Positions 26,695-36,315 are shown, counted from the stretch's first letter. The stretch: DNA of 64,000 nucleotides from Bacteroidales bacterium (GCA_017428725.1 JAFRQH010000037.1:25713-89712); one strand, 5' to 3'. Translations and numbers: made by a program. The notes: generated by a model not told the origin, from the letters alone.

Positions 26695-27768
26695 ATGGAG
26701 CGCCTCCACATAGCCTTCTTCGGACCCACCAACAGCGGCAAATCCACGCTGTTCAACGCCCTGGCGGGCCAGCAGGTATCGCTGGTGAGCCCCATCCCCG
26801 GGACCACCACGGACCCGGTCCGCAAGCTCGCCGAGCTGCCGGGACTGGGCCCGTGCGTGCTGATCGACACCGCCGGGCTGGGGGACACGAGCGCGCTCGG
26901 CGCCGAGCGTGAGCGCCTGACCCGCGCCATCCTCGACGAGACCGACATCGCCGTGGTCCTGGAGGACCCCGGTTTCGGGGCAGTGGCGGCGGAGGCCGGC
27001 ATCCCGGTGGTGCGGTATACGCGCGGAGAGAGCGTCGGGTCCCTGCTGGAGCGGCTCGTGGCGGCGGCGCCGCAGGAGCAGGAGCCGTTCCTGACTGGAG
27101 ACCTCGTCGCGGCGGGCAGCCAGGTGGTGCTGGTGATGCCGCAGGACAGCGAGGCGCCCAAGGGGCGGCTGATCCTGCCGCAGGTCCAGGTCCTCCGCGA
27201 GCTGCTGGACCGCGGCTGCGTGCCGCACTGCTGCACGCCCGACTCGCTCCCGGCGGCCCTCGCGGGCCTGCGCCGCACCCCCGACCTCGTGATTACGGAT
27301 TCCCAGGCTTTCGCCCTGGTGGACCGGACCATCCCCCGGGACTGTCCCCTCACCTCCTTCTCCGTGCTGCTGGCCGGCGCCAAGGGGGACCTCGGCGTGT
27401 TCGTGAAGGGTGCGCGGGCGATCGACGCGCTGCGCCCCGGCGCCCGCGTGCTCATCGCGGAGGCCTGCACCCACGTGCCCAATACCGAGGACATCGGCCG
27501 GGTCAAGATTCCCGCCCTGCTCCGCCGGCGCGCCGGCGATGTGACGGTGGACATCGCCGCCGGCAACGACTTCCCGGAGGACCTCTCGCCCTACAGCCTC
27601 ATCATCCACTGCGGCGCGTGCGTGGCCAATGCGCGCCTGGTGCGCACGCGCATCAAAAAGGCACTCCGCGCCGGAGTGCCCATCACCAATTACGGCATCG
27701 CCCTGGCTGCCCTGACGGGCATCCTGGAGCGGATCTCGCTGCCTACGCGCCGATATTCTCGTGGATGA
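26695..27768 (+). CDS. hydF: [FeFe]-hydrogenase H-cluster maturation GTPase HydF
   Basis: The protein has 357 residues. The P-loop G-P-T-N-S-G-K-S (residues 10-17) and switch regions G-T-T-T-D-P and D-T-A-G-L-G-D show a GTPase domain. The C-terminal [4Fe-4S] ligands are C-T-H and, about 50 residues on, H-C-G-A-C, the HydF signature CxH-Xn-HCxxC. HydF is the scaffold that delivers the two-iron precursor to HydA. The third maturase, HydE, is absent from the window. Its last 26 bases overlap the convergent ATPase gene. The ATG at 26695 gives the expected start just before the P-loop. Confidence 0.93.
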   Translation: MERLHIAFFGPTNSGKSTLFNALAGQQVSLVSPIPGTTTDPVRKLAELPGLGPCVLIDTAGLGDTSALGAERERLTRAILDETDIAVVLEDPGFGAVAAEAGIPVVRYTRGESVGSLLERLVAAAPQEQEPFLTGDLVAAGSQVVLVMPQDSEAPKGRLILPQVQVLRELLDRGCVPHCCTPDSLPAALAGLRRTPDLVITDSQAFALVDRTIPRDCPLTSFSVLLAGAKGDLGVFVKGARAIDALRPGARVLIAEACTHVPNTEDIGRVKIPALLRRRAGDVTVDIAAGNDFPEDLSPYSLIIHCGACVANARLVRTRIKKALRAGVPITNYGIALAALTGILERISLPTRRYSRG

Positions 27769-28276
27769 GGCCCGTCAGGGCCTGGATGATCTCGTGGTTG
27801 TTGAGGTTCATCCCCTCGAACACTTCCTTGACCTCGGCCGTGCTCAGCTCGAAGGTCCCCTCGTCCGTGACGTAGCGGATGATGAAGTTGATGTCCTGGT
27901 ACTGGCAGATGAAGTTGGCGAAGCACCCGGACAGGTCCCCCTTGGGTTGCAGGTCGATGTGCGAGCGCTGGTAGGAGGCGTAGATCTCCGTCCCCTCGCC
28001 CACCTTGGACTTGAGGTAGAACCGCCCGTTGCACATCTGCGAGTGGAACTTCAGCAGCGCGATGCCCATCCCGATCTTGCGCTCCTTGCGGCAGGAGTAG
28101 AAGCGGTCGTTGATGGCCGCGATCATGTCTTCGGGCATCCCGCAGCCGTTGTCGATGATCTTGATGGAGAGCAGGTCGCGCGCGGCGCTGTCCTCCATCT
28201 CGATGGTGATCTGCGTGGCACCGGCGCGGATGGAATTGTGGGTGATGTCGATGATGTGCAGGTCGAGACTTTTCAT
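27743..28276 (-). CDS. HATPase-fold ATP-binding protein of the hydrogenase operon
   Basis: The protein has 177 residues. The GHKL fold is visible: N-box D-I-T-H-N-S-I-R-A, G1 box I-I-D-N-G-C-G-M, and G-M-G-I-A-L-L-K-F as G2. It has no dimerisation or phospho-acceptor histidine domain, so it is not a complete histidine kinase. It may act as an RsbW/SpoIIAB-like kinase or as an ATP-binding switch. It is the last gene of the hydrogenase operon, one base after the PHP gene. Its partner and target cannot be read from the sequence. Confidence 0.8.
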   Translation of the reverse strand: MKSLDLHIIDITHNSIRAGATQITIEMEDSAARDLLSIKIIDNGCGMPEDMIAAINDRFYSCRKERKIGMGIALLKFHSQMCNGRFYLKSKVGEGTEIYASYQRSHIDLQPKGDLSGCFANFICQYQDINFIIRYVTDEGTFELSTAEVKEVFEGMNLNNHEIIQALTGLIHENIGA

Positions 28277-28277
28277 A

Positions 28278-29012
28278 CTATAAGATTACGGGCTCTCCCT
28301 GGCGGAGGGCGTCTTTGAAGTTGTCGAAACTGAAGGAGGGCATCTCCAGGACGCTGTGGATCTTGGCGATGTCCGGCACGTAGTGGGCGTCGCTGCTCTG
28401 GATGAAGTTGAAGTCGCTGAACCAGGGGCAGTCCTCGAGGAACTTGTAGCCGTCCCGCTTGCAGTAGTAGCTCAGCTCCATCGCGTGGAACTTCAGCCCC
28501 GAGGGCACGAAGCCCAGCTGGGAGCTGAGGCTGAAGGTGGGGCGGTCGATGTGGGCGGGGATGAAGATGCCGCCCATCGCGTAGACGTCCTGCTGGAGCT
28601 TGAGCATCGGCAGGTCCAGGGCGTTGATGAGCAGGTGCGGGACCATGTCCAGCACGTTCTCCTCCTCGTCGACGACCAGCTGGTAGCCGAACTTGTCCAC
28701 GTCGTTCTCGAAGAAGACCACGTGGGCGTCCAGGTAGGCCTGGAACTCGGCGAGCTTCTCCGTCGTGGGCATGAAGCAGAGGCAGTGGACCTCCTCCTTG
28801 GTGGTCACCTCGGCTCCCATCAGCACGTGCAGCCCGACCCGCTCCCCCAGCCGGCGCGTGACGTCGGCGTTGAGGGTGGAGTTGTGGTCGGTCAGGCCGA
28901 TGATGTCCATTCCCCGCTCCCGCGCCGTGGCGACGATGGCCGAAGGGCTCATCTCGAGGTCGCCACAGGGTGACAGGACCGAGTGGATGTGCATGTCGGC
29001 GCGGAACTGCAT
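28278..29012 (-). CDS. PHP-domain metal-dependent phosphoesterase
   Basis: The protein has 244 residues. PHP metal ligands are visible in D-M-H-I-H-S-V-L-S-P-C-G (residues 6-17), G-L-T-D-H-N-S, A-H-I-D-R-P and a final S-S-D-A-H. The family includes nucleotide and sugar phosphate phosphatases. Its conserved place among hydrogenase-linked signalling genes suggests a role in that module, possibly dephosphorylation of a partner or small molecule; this is inference. Cotranscribed with the neighbouring DRTGG gene (9-base gap). Confidence 0.85.
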   Translation of the reverse strand: MQFRADMHIHSVLSPCGDLEMSPSAIVATARERGMDIIGLTDHNSTLNADVTRRLGERVGLHVLMGAEVTTKEEVHCLCFMPTTEKLAEFQAYLDAHVVFFENDVDKFGYQLVVDEEENVLDMVPHLLINALDLPMLKLQQDVYAMGGIFIPAHIDRPTFSLSSQLGFVPSGLKFHAMELSYYCKRDGYKFLEDCPWFSDFNFIQSSDAHYVPDIAKIHSVLEMPSFSFDNFKDALRQGEPVIL

Positions 29013-29021
29013 CGCCGGGCG

Positions 29022-29351
29022 CTACTTGAGGAGCTCGTAGAGCCGTCCGCAGACCTGGAAGGTGGCGTCCTTGCTGACGAGGATGCAGATGTCCTCGTCC
29101 TTGGCATGCTCCAGCATGTCGTCGTCCGGCACGCCGTCGCGGACGATGATCACGGCCGGGATGTCCTTGAGCGAGGCGATCGCCGTGACGTTCTTGTGGG
29201 TCTGCATCGTGATCCAGACCTGGCCGCTGCGCGCGTTGCCCATCACGTCGCTCAAGAGGTCGGAGGCGTAGGCGCCGGCGACCTCTGCGTCGAGGTTGGC
29301 CTCGTTGAGGCACTTCAGGTCGAGCTTTTCGATGATCTCTTTGACTGTCAT
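29022..29351 (-). CDS. Stand-alone DRTGG-domain protein (copy 1)
   Basis: The protein has 109 residues. It matches the DRTGG fold seen between the CBS and DHH modules of some pyrophosphatases and in phosphotransacetylase N-termini, with A-Y-A-S-D-L-L-S-D-V-M and I-P-A-V-I-I-V-R-D-G. It has no catalytic domain attached. A second copy lies at 31129-31473, and the two share the start M-x-[VI]-K-E-I and the A-S-D-L-[LM]-S-D-V segment. The ligand is unknown; nucleotide sensing is a reasonable guess. Confidence 0.8.
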   Translation of the reverse strand: MTVKEIIEKLDLKCLNEANLDAEVAGAYASDLLSDVMGNARSGQVWITMQTHKNVTAIASLKDIPAVIIVRDGVPDDDMLEHAKDEDICILVSKDATFQVCGRLYELLK

Positions 29352-29364
29352 ATCAGGTTTCGTG

Positions 29365-30708
29365 TTATTTTTCGTGGTTGATCTCTTTGGTCCGCACGCG
29401 GTCTCCCCAGATGCTGCGGATGGCGTCTTCGGAGGCCTGTGAGTGGCGGTTGATGAAGATGCAGGTGTCCATCCGCGCGTCTCCGCGGACGATGTCCTCG
29501 GCCAGCGCGGCGCAGGACGGGGCGCCGCACGCCGAGCAGTTCACGCCCGGCAGGGCCTTCTCGATCTTGCGCATCCGCTCGGCCATCTTGAAGGCGGCCG
29601 AGAAGTCGTCGTCGAGCTTGTAGATCGACCGGGGCTTGATCTCGGGGATCTCCATCTGCTCGTCGATCCACTTGCAGAATTCCGGGTCTTCGTAGCGTCC
29701 GTAGCGGGTCTTCTCGCGGTGCTGGAGGTCCTGGGCGCGGTGCTCGAGGCGCTTGCGGGCCACGAAGCGGTTGTTGGTGGTCAGCACGCCGCCCACGCAG
29801 CCCTGGTCGCAGATGCGCATCTCCACCAGGCCCTGGGCGTCGACCGCCTCGTCCTCGAGTTTCTCTAGGAAGTTGAGGACGTTCTGCAGGCCGTCCACGG
29901 CATACTGCGAGCCCTGGAAGTGGCAGGCCTCGCCGCCGGCCAGCGCCCACAGCACGTCCTGGGACGTGAGGGCGTGGTTGCTGGGCTGGGCGTCGTTGCC
30001 GGATTCGTGGAGGATGAGCTGGACCTTGTTGTAGAGGAAGTCCATGTTGATGACGCCCGAGATGCAGGTCTCCTTGCGGCTGACCGGGTACTTGACCGCC
30101 GCGATCTTGGCGGCGCAGGGCGTGACGTAGAAGACGCCGATGGACTCGCGCGGGGCGCCTTCGTCCATCAGCCGCCGGATGATGATGCGGGACGCCAGCT
30201 CGAAGGGAGCCCGCACCTTGATGACGTTGTCCACCAGCGAGGGGAAACGCACCTGGATGAGGCGGATCACGGCCGGGCAGTACGGGGAGATGAACGTCCG
30301 GGTCTCCGGGTGGCTGTCCATATAGCGCTGGTACAGGCCGACCATATACTCCACCTCGTGCTCCACTTCGTAGATGTGGGTGAAGCCCAGTTTCTTGAGG
30401 CAGGAATAGATCTCACGGGTCCTGTACTGCTCGTCGAACTGGCCGATGAAGGTGGAGGGCACGAGGCAGACGCGGTATTGGTAGTTCTTGATCAGCGCAA
30501 AGTCGTCCTGCTGGATGTAGATCGCCTTGTGCGGACAGACCTTCATGCACTGGCCGCAGTCCACACATTTGTTGTCGTCCACGACCGCCTTGCCGCCCCG
30601 GATGCGGATGGCTCCCGTGGGACAGGAGCGCATGCACGTGGTGCAGCCTTGGCAGCGGTCGAAATCGACCTTGAGGGAATGTCTGAAAAAGGTTTCTCGT
30701 TCGGCCAT
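29365..30708 (-). CDS. Hydrogenase-like Fe-S protein with degenerate H-cluster motifs
   Basis: The protein has 447 residues. Two [4Fe-4S] ferredoxin motifs come first (Cys19/22/25/29 and Cys48/51/54/58), then an [FeFe]-hydrogenase large-subunit-like domain. Near residue 395 lies C-S-A-C-G-A-P-S-C, a four-Cys FeS domain. The three H-cluster motifs are altered: S-P-Y-C-P-A-V replaces TSCCPxW, T-P-C-A-A-K-I-A replaces MPCxxKxxE, and C-D-Q-G-C-V-G-G replaces MACPGGC. It is therefore unlikely to be a normal H2-producing subunit and may be a sensor or electron-transfer partner. It sits among ATPase and DRTGG genes behind hydABC. Confidence 0.85.
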   Translation of the reverse strand: MAERETFFRHSLKVDFDRCQGCTTCMRSCPTGAIRIRGGKAVVDDNKCVDCGQCMKVCPHKAIYIQQDDFALIKNYQYRVCLVPSTFIGQFDEQYRTREIYSCLKKLGFTHIYEVEHEVEYMVGLYQRYMDSHPETRTFISPYCPAVIRLIQVRFPSLVDNVIKVRAPFELASRIIIRRLMDEGAPRESIGVFYVTPCAAKIAAVKYPVSRKETCISGVINMDFLYNKVQLILHESGNDAQPSNHALTSQDVLWALAGGEACHFQGSQYAVDGLQNVLNFLEKLEDEAVDAQGLVEMRICDQGCVGGVLTTNNRFVARKRLEHRAQDLQHREKTRYGRYEDPEFCKWIDEQMEIPEIKPRSIYKLDDDFSAAFKMAERMRKIEKALPGVNCSACGAPSCAALAEDIVRGDARMDTCIFINRHSQASEDAIRSIWGDRVRTKEINHEK

Positions 30709-30712
30709 ATCG

Positions 30713-31126
30713 TCAGGCGAAATAAACGGTCATGGTCACGGTCGTCCCGACGCCCACCTGGGTGTCGATCTTGAGTTCGTCCGTGTTTTTCTTGATGTTG
30801 GGCAGGCCCATCCCGGCGCCGTAGCCCATCTCGCGGACCTGCGGCGAAGCGGTGGACCAGCCTTCCTGCATCGCGAGGTCGATGTTGGGGATGCCGGGGC
30901 CGTGGTCGGCCACCACCATCACGATCTTCCCTTCGTCGATGTCGACGTCGATCGTGCCCCCGTACGCGTGCGCGATGGCGTTGATCTCGGCCTCGAAGAG
31001 CGCCACGACCGTGCGCTTGATGTTGGCCGGATCCACGCCGAGGTGCTTGAGCGTGCGCTTGACGCTGCTCGAGGCCCGTCCGGCGTCGGTGAAGTTGCCG
31101 CGTTCGATGTCAAAGGTATAGTGCAT
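30713..31126 (-). CDS. RsbW-like ATP-binding protein (anti-sigma/serine kinase fold)
   Basis: The protein has 137 residues from the ATG at 31126. GHKL motifs are F-E-A-E-I-N-A-I-A-H-A-Y (N box), V-V-A-D-H-G-P-G-I-P (G1) and G-A-G-M-G-L-P-N-I-K (G2). It resembles SpoIIAB/RsbW kinases that phosphorylate STAS antagonists, but no STAS or sigma factor gene is adjacent. It overlaps nothing and lies 2 bases after DRTGG copy 2. Together with the other HATPase gene it makes two ATP-binding switches in one hydrogenase operon. Confidence 0.82.
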   Translation of the reverse strand: MHYTFDIERGNFTDAGRASSSVKRTLKHLGVDPANIKRTVVALFEAEINAIAHAYGGTIDVDIDEGKIVMVVADHGPGIPNIDLAMQEGWSTASPQVREMGYGAGMGLPNIKKNTDELKIDTQVGVGTTVTMTVYFA

Positions 31127-31128
31127 TG

Positions 31129-31473
31129 TCAATAGAGGGGCTGGATGCCGGCGCCATACAGGATGCCGCTGATCTTGAAGATACTGTATTTGGACTTGAT
31201 GAGGGTGATGTCGAGGTCTTCGGCGAGTTCGAGCATCTCCTCGTCGGGCTGCTTGTCGCGTCCGATCAGGACCACGCGCAGGTCGGACATCTCCGAGGTG
31301 CGCATCGTCTGGTTGTTGCACAGGCCGGTGATCAGCACCGTCTCTTCCATCGAGTAGCGCAGCACGTCGCTCATCAGGTCGGACGCGAAGGCCTTGTGTA
31401 CCTCATAGTTCTCGTCGACGGGCGCACCGACGATCTCTCCGTCGACGAGCGCCGCAATTTCCTTGATTTTCAT
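31129..31473 (-). CDS. Stand-alone DRTGG-domain protein (copy 2)
   Basis: The protein has 114 residues, related to the 29022-29351 copy (shared A-S-D-L-x-S-D-V and a conserved I-x-x-x-K-[DY] ending). It keeps V-V-L-I-G-R-D-K-Q-P-D-E-E-M-L-E-L-A, parallel to V-I-I-V-R-D-G-V-P-D-D-D-M-L-E-H-A in copy 1. It is the first gene after a hairpin that follows hydC, so the accessory module may be expressed at a different level from the enzyme genes. Confidence 0.8.
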   Translation of the reverse strand: MKIKEIAALVDGEIVGAPVDENYEVHKAFASDLMSDVLRYSMEETVLITGLCNNQTMRTSEMSDLRVVLIGRDKQPDEEMLELAEDLDITLIKSKYSIFKISGILYGAGIQPLY

Positions 31474-31491
31474 CGTTTTTCCGAATGCTTT

Positions 31492-31517
31492 GGGCCGGCT
31501 CTTGGAAGGGCCGGCCC
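31492..31517. other. Intercistronic hairpin between hydC and the accessory module
   Basis: Perfect stem GGGCCGGC / GCCGGCCC with a 10-nt loop. On the minus strand it is not followed by a T-run, so an mRNA-stabilising or processing hairpin is as likely as a terminator. Confidence 0.5.
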
Positions 31518-31539
31518 GATAGGATTTGACAGTTATGTC

Positions 31540-32025
31540 CTAGTCAGCGTACTCCGCCAGGATCTCCTTGACGTGCTCGGGGACGAGACGGCCGTAGGTC
31601 TTGCCGTTGATGGTCATCACCGGCGCCAGGCCGCAGGCGCCCACGCAGCGCAGGACGTCGAGGGAGAACTTGCCGTCGGGGGTCACGCCGCCCTCGGAGA
31701 TCTGGAGCTCCTTCTTGAGAGCGTCGAGGACCTTCTCGGCGCCCTTGACGTAGCAGGCGGTGCCGAGGCAGACGGAGATGGCGTACTTGCCCTTGGGCTG
31801 CATCGTGAAGAAGCTGTAGAAGGAGACGACGCCGTAGACCTTGCCGACGGGGATGCCGAGGCAGTCTGCCACGACCTGCTGGACTTCCTCAGGCAGGTAG
31901 CCGAAGACTTCCTGCGTCTTGTGCAGGACGTTGATCAGCTCGCCCGGGTTGTTGTTGAAGGAAGCGCAAATATCCTTGATCTTCTGGTAGTTGGCTTCAC
32001 TGATTTTTATCTGGGGTCCACACAT
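31540..32025 (-). CDS. hydC: [FeFe]-hydrogenase HydC/NuoE-like [2Fe-2S] subunit
   Basis: The protein has 161 residues with a thioredoxin-like [2Fe-2S] fold. Ligands are visible in C-L-G-T-A-C and C-V-G-A-C, the CX4C and CX3C pairs of NuoE/HydC proteins, and G-V-V-S-F-Y-S-F-F is the family core. In trimeric bifurcating hydrogenases this subunit passes electrons between the flavin subunit HydB and HydA. It lies 7 bases after hydA on the same transcript. Confidence 0.9.
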   Translation of the reverse strand: MCGPQIKISEANYQKIKDICASFNNNPGELINVLHKTQEVFGYLPEEVQQVVADCLGIPVGKVYGVVSFYSFFTMQPKGKYAISVCLGTACYVKGAEKVLDALKKELQISEGGVTPDGKFSLDVLRCVGACGLAPVMTINGKTYGRLVPEHVKEILAEYAD

Positions 32026-32032
32026 AGGTCAA

Positions 32033-33808
32033 TTAGTTTTCGAGGTCAAACTTGATTTTCTTGTCGAAGTAGAGCGTGTGCAGCAGGTGATGCGACTTCT
32101 CGGAGCAAGGCTTGCCGTAGAACTCCTTGTAGATCGCCTGGATCTCGGGGTTCTCGTGGGACTTGCGGAGCGGCATGCGCCTGTCGGCCTCGTAGATGGC
32201 GGCGTGGCGGGCCTTGATGATGGACGCATCGCCGTGGTGGTAGGGCTGGCCGGCGCCGTCGATGCAGCCGCCGGGGCAGGCCATCACTTCCACGAAGTGG
32301 TACGGGCAGTTGCCGGCCTTGATCTGCTCCATGATGGTACGCGCATTCTTCAGGCCGTAGACGACGGCGACCTTGAGGTCGGCGACGCCGGGCACCGGGA
32401 TCGTGGCCTCACGGACACCGTCCAGGCCGCGGACCTCCTCGAAGTCGATCCTCGGGAGGGTCTTGCCGGTCAGCACCTCGACGGCCGTACGGAGGGCCGC
32501 CTCCATCACGCCGCCCGTGGCGCCGAAGATGACGGCAGCACCGGTGGACATGCCCAGCGGGGAGTCGAACTCGGCCTCGGGCAGGCTGTTGAAGTCGATG
32601 TTGCAGATCTTGATCAGGCGGGCCAGCTCGCGGGTGGTGATGGAGTAGTTGACGTCGGGATCGCCGTTGACGCCGAGCTCCTCACGCTCGCACTCGTACT
32701 TCTTGGCGACGCAAGGCATCACCGACACGCAGACGAGTTTCTTGCGGGGCACGCCGATCTTGTCGGCGAAGTAGGTCTTGACCGTGGCGCCGAACATACC
32801 CTGCGGGGACTTGGCCGTGGAAGGATAGTCGCGGAGCTCCGGATAGAACTTCTCGTAGAAATTGACCCAGGCGGGGCAGCAGGAGGTCATGACCGGGATC
32901 TTGACGTCCTTGTCCCCGGCGAGGTAGGCCTTCAGGCGGCCGATGACCTCCGTGCCCTCCTCCATGATGGTGAGGTCGGCGGACCAGTCGGTGTCGAAGA
33001 CGTAGTCGAAGCCGATGGCCTTGAGCGCAGCGGCGATCTTGCCGGTGACGATGCTGCCGGCCGGCATGCCGAACTCCTCTCCGAGGGCCACGCGCACGGC
33101 GGGAGCCACCTGCACGCAGGTCTTGAGGTCGGGGTTCGCAATGTCGCGGAGGATCTTGCCGGTGTTGTCGACCTCCGCGAGGGCGCCGGTCGGACACACG
33201 GCGACGCACTGGCCGCAGAACACGCAGTTGGTGTCGATGAGGCCCTTGCCGAAGGCGGTGGAGACCACGGCCGGGAAGCCGCGCTCGACGGCGCCGATGG
33301 CGCCTACGCTCTGGTACTCGTGGCACACGGATTCGCAGCGGCGGCACATGATGCACTTGTTGGCGTCGCGCACGATCGAAGGGGAGAACTCCTTCTTGTA
33401 CTGGGACATACGGCCCTGGAAGGGGATTTCGCGGATGCCCATTTCGGCAGCCAGCGTCTGGAGCTCGCACTTGCCGCTCTTGGGGCACTGGAGACAGTCG
33501 TTGGGGTGGTCGCTGAGCATCAGCTCAAGCACAGTCCGGCGCGCGTTGAGCGCACGGAAAGAATTGGTCTTCACGACCATGTCCGGCATACACTCGGTGA
33601 TGCAGGCCGGAGCCAGATTCCTGCGTCCGACCACCTCCACCACGCACACGCGGCATCCGCCGGGGCGGTTTTCGAGGGCGAGGCCGTCGAGTTCGAAATG
33701 GCAGAGGGTCGGAATCCTGATACCCATCTGCTCGGCAGCTTTCAGGATGGTAGTCCCTTTGGGAACCTCTACTGCCCGATTGTCTATAGTCAATTTGATA
33801 GTATCCAT
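32033..33808 (-). CDS. hydA: [FeFe]-hydrogenase catalytic subunit, trimeric HydABC type
   Basis: The protein has 591 residues from the ATG at 33808. Domains in order are an N-terminal [2Fe-2S] domain (C-H-F...C-R-V-C...C), a His-ligated [4Fe-4S] segment (H-P-N-D-C-L-Q-C), two ferredoxin [4Fe-4S] motifs, the H-cluster domain, and a small-subunit-like C-terminus (Y-G-K-P-C-S-E-K-S-H-H-L-L-H). The H-cluster motifs are intact: M-T-S-C-C-P-A-W, V-M-P-C-V-A-K-K-Y-E and V-M-A-C-P-G-G-C-I-D-G-A. It makes or consumes H2 in the cytoplasm. With HydB and HydC it would use NADH and ferredoxin together (electron bifurcation); the bifurcation is inferred from family. Confidence 0.95.
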   Translation of the reverse strand: MDTIKLTIDNRAVEVPKGTTILKAAEQMGIRIPTLCHFELDGLALENRPGGCRVCVVEVVGRRNLAPACITECMPDMVVKTNSFRALNARRTVLELMLSDHPNDCLQCPKSGKCELQTLAAEMGIREIPFQGRMSQYKKEFSPSIVRDANKCIMCRRCESVCHEYQSVGAIGAVERGFPAVVSTAFGKGLIDTNCVFCGQCVAVCPTGALAEVDNTGKILRDIANPDLKTCVQVAPAVRVALGEEFGMPAGSIVTGKIAAALKAIGFDYVFDTDWSADLTIMEEGTEVIGRLKAYLAGDKDVKIPVMTSCCPAWVNFYEKFYPELRDYPSTAKSPQGMFGATVKTYFADKIGVPRKKLVCVSVMPCVAKKYECEREELGVNGDPDVNYSITTRELARLIKICNIDFNSLPEAEFDSPLGMSTGAAVIFGATGGVMEAALRTAVEVLTGKTLPRIDFEEVRGLDGVREATIPVPGVADLKVAVVYGLKNARTIMEQIKAGNCPYHFVEVMACPGGCIDGAGQPYHHGDASIIKARHAAIYEADRRMPLRKSHENPEIQAIYKEFYGKPCSEKSHHLLHTLYFDKKIKFDLEN

Positions 33809-33822
33809 ATCTGATTCCTCCC

Positions 33823-35616
<1,794 letters not shown>

Positions 35617-35639
35617 ATCGCTTGGGTGGGTGGTTAGGG

Positions 35640-36029
35640 TTAGATGGATCTGTAGTTGGCCGGCAGGATACCTTCGATGAGTTCACCTTCCATGATGTAC
35701 TTCTCGATGATTTCCTTGGCACGCGGGATCTTGACTTCTCCGAAAACGACGGGGTCTTTGCCGGGGATGGTCACTTCGACGGTCGGCTCGGCGTAGCTGT
35801 AGCCCATATCGCCCACCTGCATCACGAGCGCTTTGATCTGGCGCTTGTCCAGTTCGCTGATCAGGTAGCTCATGGTCTCCTTGGCGCCAGAGGCGATGCC
35901 GCTCGTGGCCATTCCGACCTTGATCTGAATGATGGCTTCGGAGGAGTCGCTGTTTTCGCGCATCGACATCCTGCCTTGCATGCTTTCTTTCATCTTGCGG
36001 AGATCCGCGAGATTCTTGATTTTATCCAT
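35640..36029 (-). CDS. Cysteine-free ferredoxin-fold protein, first gene of the hydrogenase operon
   Basis: The protein has 129 residues. It aligns by eye with the thioredoxin-like [2Fe-2S] proteins usually encoded at the head of HydABC operons (V-G-M-A-T-S-G-I-A-S-G-A, then V-G-D-M-G-Y-S-Y-A-E-P-T-V-E-V). All four cluster ligands are lost: the first CX4C pair is gone, the second appears as D-M-G-Y-S, and there is no cysteine anywhere in the protein. It cannot bind the cluster in the usual way and may be structural. Its ATG is preceded by a strong GGAGG, unusual for this phylum. HydB follows 23 bases later. Confidence 0.8.
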   Translation of the reverse strand: MDKIKNLADLRKMKESMQGRMSMRENSDSSEAIIQIKVGMATSGIASGAKETMSYLISELDKRQIKALVMQVGDMGYSYAEPTVEVTIPGKDPVVFGEVKIPRAKEIIEKYIMEGELIEGILPANYRSI

Positions 36030-36035
36030 GGGTTT

Positions 36036-36040
36036 CCTCC
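36036..36040 (-). promoter_or_regulatory. Strong Shine-Dalgarno sequence of the hydrogenase operon
   Basis: On the minus strand GGAGG lies 6 nt before the ATG at 36029. Other genes checked here lack such a sequence. Confidence 0.7.
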
Positions 36041-36306
36041 AATGATTTGAATAAAAGTATTATGTGTTATAAGTAGTTCAGAAGATTAAGCTTGCTAATT
36101 TACTCAATTCCCCTGAAAGTACAATGATTTTCTTCGAAAAACCATGCAAGCCGACTTGTGGACCGATTTGCTTACAATTCGAAAGCACAACTGTATAAAT
36201 AATGACAGTCGTTAATTAAATAGAGAAAAATATGTCAACCCGGACATTTTTGTATTTTGAATATCAATTAGTTTCGCAAAAATGTTTTATTAATCAAAAA
36301 ATTCAC
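36041..36306. promoter_or_regulatory. AT-rich divergent control region between hyd and acn operons
   Basis: This is the most AT-rich stretch of the window, 388 nt between the two ATGs in all. It must hold the hyd promoter (minus) and upstream elements of the acn promoter (plus). TTGAATATCAA at about 36254 and a widely spaced TTGTG/CACAA pair near 36155-36190 are possible regulator sites. I see no perfect minus-strand TAnnTTTG and no convincing ORF. Confidence 0.4.
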
Positions 36307-36314
36307 TAACTTTG
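36307..36314 (+). promoter_or_regulatory. -7 box of the acn-icd-gltA operon
   Basis: TAACTTTG, matching TAnnTTTG. It predicts an approximately 100-nt untranslated leader before the aconitase ATG at 36418. Confidence 0.65.
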
Positions 36315-36315
36315 T

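Noticed and set aside
25290..27566. 758-residue minus-strand ORF opposite hydG and hydF
   Set aside because: Antisense shadow; the plus-strand genes carry full cluster-binding and GTPase motifs.
36150..36270. FNR- or Rex-type operators in the hyd-acn control region
   Set aside because: TTGAATATCAA lacks the FNR spacing, and the TTGTG/CACAA pair is too far apart for Rex; kept only as a note in the region entry.
36232..36309. 25-codon ORF in the hyd-acn intergenic region
   Set aside because: No ribosome site, no recognisable sequence, and it overlaps the acn promoter box.
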